This document shows, in pieces, positions 54,190-64,000 of a stretch of DNA of 64,000 nucleotides (positions within the stretch are counted from its first letter, which is position 1; every line of letters starts with the position of its first letter). The stretch comes from Cacajao melanocephalus. Its lineage: Eukaryota > Chordata > Mammalia > Primates > Pitheciidae. A program made the position numbers and the translations under genes. The DNA is taken from assembly GCA_963573385.1 (NCBI GenBank), contig CAUYLG010013674.1:1-64000 (forward strand), in the 5' to 3' direction. A model generated the notes under the pieces. The model was not told the origin of the DNA. It did no database searches and saw only the letters and a program-made list of their open reading frames with translations.

Positions 54190-54918
54190 TTTATGTTGAA
54201 TATCACCTCTTCCCTGATCGCCACCTGCCCCTCCGTGGCTATGGCTCCTACCTTTCACCTGCTTACAAGTTTTCACTACAAAAGTGAATCCTTACTCTCT
54301 TGGTTCATTACCCCATGTATGACTAACTTCTTTATCGCTATAGCCAGCTCTATTTCAGTATGGAATCGCTCAACTATAGTCTTCAGGGCCTTTCTGCAGT
54401 ACGTTACTCCTATTTGTAGTTTCTCTTCCAAGGGTTACAAAATGTGTGGCTTTTCGCTGGAGGAAGTCATAACCAGATCGGGTATGAATTTGTGAGCGGA
54501 CTCCTACTTATAATTGTATTGGGTTTTTTCCTAATCTCTGTCTGATTTCCTATCCTATTCTCCACAAAGACTCTTTCAAGCTTTCCATGTTATTAAAGAT
54601 GCCAGTCTCAGTCCATACTAATAGATAAACTCATCCAGTTTCCTAGGCTCAAAGCTATGGGACACCAATTCCGGTTTGACGTTCCCTCCAGCATAAAGTA
54701 CCTGTGACCACTTCCTGCTCATGATCTCAAAACTTCTAACCAAATTAACCCAGAACCCTTTTCCTTCTCTACAAAGCCAGTCCCTCTGCCTGAAACTATG
54801 TATGCCATCCCTTTCCATCTTCTCCTCCTACCACTACTTTCCTAAGCATCGTATATCATAAATACCTTCTTATCCACTGGCTTCTTCCTTTCAACTTCTC
54901 AGAAGTTTCTGTTGCCTT

Positions 54919-55211
54919 GGCTGGATGCGGTGGCTCACACCTATAATCCCAGCACTTTGGGAGGCCAAGGCTGGCGGATCACGAGATTAACGGATCGAGA
55001 CCATCCTGGCCAACATGGTGAAACTCCGTCTCTACTAAAAATACATAAATTAGCCAGGCCTGGTGGTGTGCGCCTGTAATCCCAGCTTCAGGAGGCTGAG
55101 GCAAGAGAATCGCTTGACCCCAGGAGGTGGAGGTGGCAGTGAGCTGAGATCACTTGACTACACTCGACCCTGGGCGACAACAGTGAGACTCTGTCTAAAA
55201 AAAAAAAAAAG
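54919..55211 (+). mobile_element. Alu, full length
   Basis: GGCTGGATGCGGTGGCTCAC head, A15 tail. First Alu on the right of the CpG island. Confidence 0.93.
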
Positions 55212-55614
55212 TTTCTGTTGTCTTTTTTTATTCAGTACTGTTACTCCTTCCAGTTGCTATACTATCAACCTTCCTTTCATTGTCACATTTCTCAAAAGAA
55301 ACAGTTACAGTTTTCACCAATCCCTATCCCTTCCTTGAAACTCTTTTTGCCTTTCTAAGAGGCTTCCCTGAATCTACACCTACCTAGTTTGCTGGTCTTC
55401 CGATTTCTTTGCTAGCACCTCCTCTTTCTTCAATCTGTTCTCTACTACATGCCTTCTCTTAGGTCTCCCAAAATTAGTCTGTTCCTGATTTTTCCTTAAC
55501 TGAGGTTCCTCGTGTTCAGCTACTTGCCAGAAAGCTGCAGCTCAAAACTCAACACTTAAAATAATTCATCTCTCTTACTTGAATTTCCTAATATATCTTA
55601 ACATTGTAATTTTG

Positions 55615-55790
55615 GCATACTGTAGTGATTAAGAACATGAACTGTGAAACCACACGCTCTAGAAAGCTATGTAACCTTAGGCAAATCTCTTTGTGTTTCA
55701 GTTTCCTCAACTGCAAAATGGAAATAACAACAATACCAATCTCATAGGGTTGTTACGAGTATTAAACTATTTAATATTTATGTATTATAG
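55615..55790 (+). repeat. MIR, near full length
   Basis: TACTGTAGTGATTAAGAACA, GTAACCTTAGGCAAATCTC and GTTTCCTCAACTGCAAAATG cover start, core and 3' part. The tailed tRNA copy lies just to its right. Confidence 0.75.
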
Positions 55791-55863
55791 AAATGCCATC
55801 AGTATTATTACATTTGTTGTTTCTGATCTTCCCAAGAGGTTTGTTTTTTTTTTTAATTTAAGA

Positions 55864-55938
55864 CTGGCTCCACTGAGGATTTGAACCAGCAACCTTGCAA
55901 TTGCAGGCTCTATACCTTAACTACTGTGCTAACAGGCC
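55864..55938 (-). pseudogene. tRNA-derived retropseudogene (tailed)
   Basis: A 75-nt minus-strand body has an A box-like TTAGCACAGTAGTTAAGG and a perfect B box GGTTCAAATCC at tRNA spacing. The presumed anticodon loop CTGCAAT would give anticodon GCA (Cys), but the stems are badly eroded, so identity is tentative. An 11-A tail and 21-bp direct repeats flank it (55,818-55,838 and 55,942-55,962, 19 of 21 identical). It is a retroposed copy, not a working tRNA gene. Confidence 0.7.
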
Positions 55939-56265
55939 ACCTGTTTCTGATCTTACTAAGAGCTTTTTAGCATTTTGTTAAGTCTAAGGGCATGGGTAAT
56001 CAACTTTCTAAGTTTATATAAATCTAAAATTTTATTTTGCCCTCACACTTAATAATTGAGCTAGTGTTTATAAATAATTACATAGTGCCCTAGGCTCTAA
56101 ATTATAGGGCCAGACTTGCTTCTTTTCTTTCAAAAAAGCGAATGTCCCATCATACCTCATTCAAATGGCTTGCTTTTTCTTCTGCTGCTGCCATCCTTAT
56201 TCAAACCCCTCTCCCCACTCATCCTCCCACTGCCTTACACCAAAACTATTTTAATAGCCTTCTAA

Positions 56266-56442
<177 letters not shown>

Positions 56443-56551
56443 TCTCACCTCTCTCTACTCCACACTCCTGCTTCACCTCTCTTTTTAAAATGCAACATTG
56501 TATACCTACACAAAAGCATCCTGTGATTCCCGTGGCTTAACAGATATCATC

Positions 56552-56602
56552 TAGCTGGGTGTGGTGGCTCATGCCTGTAATCTCAGCACTTTGGGAGGCT
56601 TT
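56552..56602 (+). mobile_element. Alu head fragment
   Basis: Only about 50 bp of the 5' end (GCTGGGTGTGGTGGCTCATG). Confidence 0.85.
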
Positions 56603-56706
56603 ATGCTTTATCAAAAAATAAATAAGGTTTAAAAAAATTAAACTGCAACTATATATATAACTTTCAGAATTACTACGAATTACTGATTAAAATAATCTTC
56701 ATCATA

Positions 56707-56862
56707 GCCCAGCACAGGGTCTTACGCCTATAATCCCAGCACTTTGAGAGGCCGAGGCCAGTGGATCACCTGAGGTCCGAAGTTCGAGATTACGCCATTC
56801 CACTTCAGAATGGGGAACAACAGCAAAACTCGGTCTCAATAAAAAAAAAAAAAAAAAAAAAA
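56707..56862 (+). mobile_element. Alu with internal deletion
   Basis: Left arm joins the last part of the right arm at AAGTTCGAGATTACGCC. Tail A22. Confidence 0.88.
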
Positions 56863-57431
56863 GATATCATCTAAAATAGTTAAATGGCATTCAAGGCATG
56901 CCTTGATCTTTTTTCATTTTTTTCTCTATTTTGTTATAAATTATTCACAGTAGCTGACCTGTCTGATTAATCATAAATGTAAGTGAAGGGCAGATTCATT
57001 CATCCTTTACCTATCTGGTAAGATAAAGTAATAAAGGTCCCATGATATGTTGGCTTTGTTACAGAATTACACATAAAGGCAGAGGCTGCTTTTACAAAAT
57101 TCCTTTTTTTTTTTTTTTAATGTCACCTTCCTGAGCTTTTACAAAATTCTTGATCAAGATTTCAATTCTCTTGGCAAGGATTTTCAAACACAACAATTTT
57201 TATTAACAGCTTCAAATAATACATACGATCAAAATATTATTGAGGCACAGAAAAATGATTCCCCAAAATTTAGCATGCTGAATGTTTTGAAAATTGAAAA
57301 GTCTGAGAACCAAGGTCTCTTTCTGACCTTTCTCTGTCTCCCTGATCCTCTTTCTGGAAGCACCAAGGATACACTTTTTAGAATTTCCTTATCTGACTAA
57401 GAAAGCTTTTTTCCAAAAGAAATGCAATGTT
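56863..57431. other. Unique DNA with one tiny retro-insert
   Basis: Apart from the 33-bp insertion at 57,103, no repeat or frame is seen. Confidence 0.5.
57103..57135 (-). mobile_element. Ultra-short poly(A) retro-insertion
   Basis: A perfect 14-bp repeat CTTTTACAAAATTC occurs at 57,089-57,102 and 57,136-57,149. Between the copies, read on the minus strand, lie only about 17 nt of unique sequence (CTCAGGAAGGTGACATT) and an A tail. This looks like an extremely 5'-truncated L1-mediated insertion of unknown source. Confidence 0.6.
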
Positions 57432-57762
57432 TAGCTGGGTGCAGTGGCTCACGCCTGTAATCCCAGCACCTTGGGAGGCCTGGGCCTCTAACTCCTGACC
57501 TTGATCACAAGGTCAAGAGTTTGAAACTAGCCTGGCCAAGATGGTGAAACCCCATCTCTACTAAAAATACAAAAAAAAAATTAGCTGGGCACAATGGCAG
57601 GCACATGTAATGGCAGCTACCAGGAGGCTGAGGCAAGAGAATCACTTGAACCGAGGAAGCAGAGGTTGCAGTAAGCTGAGATCACGCCACTGCACTCTAG
57701 CCTGGGTGACAGAGCAAGACTCCATCTCAAAAAAAAAAAAAAAAAAAAGAAAGAAAGAAAGA
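57432..57762 (+). mobile_element. Alu with small internal insertion
   Basis: After GGGAGGCCTG there is a short CTCCTGACCTTGATCACAAG piece, reading like antisense Alu. Tail A20 with GAAA units. Confidence 0.9.
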
Positions 57763-57772
57763 AATGCAATGT

Positions 57773-57995
57773 TGGCCGGGCGCAGTGGCTCAGACCTGTA
57801 ATCCCAGCACTTTACAAGGCCGAAGTTGGTGGATCACCTGAGGAGTTCAAGACCAGCCTGGCCAACATGGTGAAACCCTATCTCTACCAAAAATATAAAA
57901 ATTAGCCAGGCGTGGTGGCATGTGCCTGTAGTCCCAGCTACTCAGGAGGCTGAGGCAGGAGAATCACTTGAACCCTGGAGAAAGAGGTTGCAGTG
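57773..57995 (+). mobile_element. Alu, 3' end lost at an inverted junction
   Basis: GGCCGGGCGCAGTGGCTCAG head. Stops at GAGGTTGCAGTGA, where antisense Alu sequence begins. Confidence 0.9.
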
Positions 57996-58170
57996 ATTAT
58001 AAGTGTGAGCCACTGCACCAGCCAGTGCCCCCCAATAAAAAAAAAATCTTTGTAGAAATGAGGTCTCACTGTGTTGTCTAGGCTGGTCTCAAACTACTGA
58101 ACTCAAGTAATTCTCCCTACTTTGCCTCCCAAGGTGCTGAGATTACAGGTATCAGTCACTGCACCCGGCC
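57996..58170 (-). mobile_element. Antisense Alu pieces
   Basis: A 28-bp head fragment (GTGTGAGCCACTGCACCAG) is followed by A10 and by a partial minus-strand Alu ending CACCCGGCC. Confidence 0.8.
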
Positions 58171-59804
<1,634 letters not shown>

Positions 59805-59818
59805 TAAAACTGAGCAAT

Positions 59819-61815
<1,997 letters not shown>

Positions 61816-62115
61816 GGCTGGGCACAGTGGCTCATACCTGTAATCCTAGCACTTTGAGAGGCCACGGTAGCAAACCACTTGAGCCCCAGCAGTTCAAGAC
61901 CAGCCTGAAAAACATGGTGAAATCCTGGCTCTACAAAAAAATACAAAAAATTAGTTGGGTGCGGTGGCACACACTTGTAGTCCCAGCTACTCAGGAGGCT
62001 GAGGTGGAAGGATCGCTTGAGCCTGGGAGTTCGAGACTACAATAAGCCATGATAGCACTGCTGTACTCCAGCCTGGGTGACAGAGAGAGACTCCATCTCA
62101 AAAACAAAACAACAA
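61816..62115 (+). mobile_element. Alu, full length, old
   Basis: GGCTGGGCACAGTGGCTCAT head. Tail CAAAACAAAACAACAACAGC. Confidence 0.92.
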
Positions 62116-62139
62116 CAGCAGTGAAAAGCAAATTTCCCC

Positions 62140-62322
<183 letters not shown>

Positions 62323-62580
62323 GCAAACTTGTATAGCATCGTTTTTCCTGAAGTTTCAAATTGCCTTTTGCCTCCTGGATATTTTACCTAATTCGTCATA
62401 TCAAGTTTTTCCATTTACAGAGATGATCTCTCTTTTGCCCCCTGATATATGCCCCTAAAGAACATTGGGCCTTCTGCCTCCATTTAATCTAATTGTTCCT
62501 TAATTCTGCTGTACCACTAAAAACTTCCCTTTACTGCACTCCAAAGTTAGAGCCATTCTTTTCTAGTGTCTATGTCTTCT

Positions 62581-62935
62581 ATATGGTTTAGCTGTGTCCC
62601 CACCCAAATCTCATCTTGAATTGTAGCTCCCACAATTCCCATGTATTGTGGGAGGGACCTGGTGGGAGTAGTTGAATCACGAGGGGTGAGTCTTTCTCAT
62701 GCTATTTTCGAGATAGTGAATAAGTCTCATGAGATCTGATGGTTTTGTAAAGGGGAGTTTCTCAGCAACAAGCTCTCTTCTCGTCTGCCACCATGTAAGA
62801 TGTGTCTTTCCCTTCCACCATGATTCTGAGGCCTCCTCAGACACATGGAACTGTGAGTCCATTAAACCTTTTTCTTGTTTAAATTACCAGTCTCTGGTAT
62901 GTCTTTTATCAGCAGCATGAAAATGGACTAATGCA
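62581..62935 (+). repeat. MaLR (MST/THE1-type) 5' LTR
   Basis: It has the typical MaLR order: ATGGTTTAGCTGTGTCCCC start, a CCACCATGTAAGA segment, a CCATTAAACC tail and a GGACTAATGCA end. MaLR internal sequence follows at once, so this is a 5' LTR rather than a solo LTR. Confidence 0.88.

Positions 62936-64000
<1,065 letters not shown>

Noticed and set aside
55864..55938. Working tRNA gene
   Set aside because: Acceptor, T and anticodon stems do not pair well, and a poly(A) tail and target duplication mark it as a retrocopy.

Overview
This is primate, almost certainly human, nuclear DNA. About 70 Alu copies of several ages, primate L1 3' ends, MaLR/THE1-type LTRs, MER1/MER5/MER20 hAT elements, and 7SL and U6 retropseudogenes occur together on an AT-rich background, with one sharp CpG island. 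There are no bacterial genes, operons or CRISPR arrays. I found no coding exon that I can defend. The longest open frames are antisense Alu chains, decayed L1 ORF2, or CpG-island frames that open on GTG.

Layout: 0-5 kb holds an ERVL-type LTR with a Leu-like primer site, old L1 tails and one younger 5'-truncated L1 with a perfect 15-bp target duplication. From 5 to 33 kb there are dense Alus on a scaffold of plus-strand L1. This includes one old L1 spread over about 10.9-17.5 kb and split by MaLR LTRs, Alus and microsatellites. A truncated U6 pseudogene (28.7 kb), a pogo/Tigger-like remnant (30.4 kb) and a MER20 with three 43-bp tandem units (31.0 kb) lie here. From 33 to 38 kb there are MIR and L2 fossils, a nearly complete 7SL pseudogene inside an Alu, and a MER5A with its target duplication. 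A 3.4-kb class I endogenous retrovirus lies at 38.5-41.9 kb on the minus strand. It has two LTRs, a tRNA-Pro primer site, gag and env remnants, no pol, and a TACTG target duplication. From 42 to 52 kb there are nested Alus, hAT elements and an LTR fossil.

The functional centre is the CpG island at about 52.4-53.8 kb. It carries two same-orientation CTCF core motifs 58 bp apart, NRF1, YY1-type and CCAAT motifs, and a strong minus-strand splice donor at 53,067. The best reading is the promoter and untranslated first exon of a minus-strand gene whose first intron fills most of the window to the left. The strong plus-strand (antisense to that gene) bias of L1 to the left of the island supports this. 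Divergent plus-strand transcription is possible. I could not name the gene.

The right end (54-64 kb) contains L2 fragments, a MIR, a tailed tRNA-derived retropseudogene with 21-bp direct repeats, an unusually short poly(A) insertion, more Alus, and the 5' LTR plus internal part of a MaLR element that runs off the window.

All family names come from reading the sequence against remembered consensus features. No search was run, so subfamily names are avoided where unsure and repeat boundaries are good to a few bases at best.
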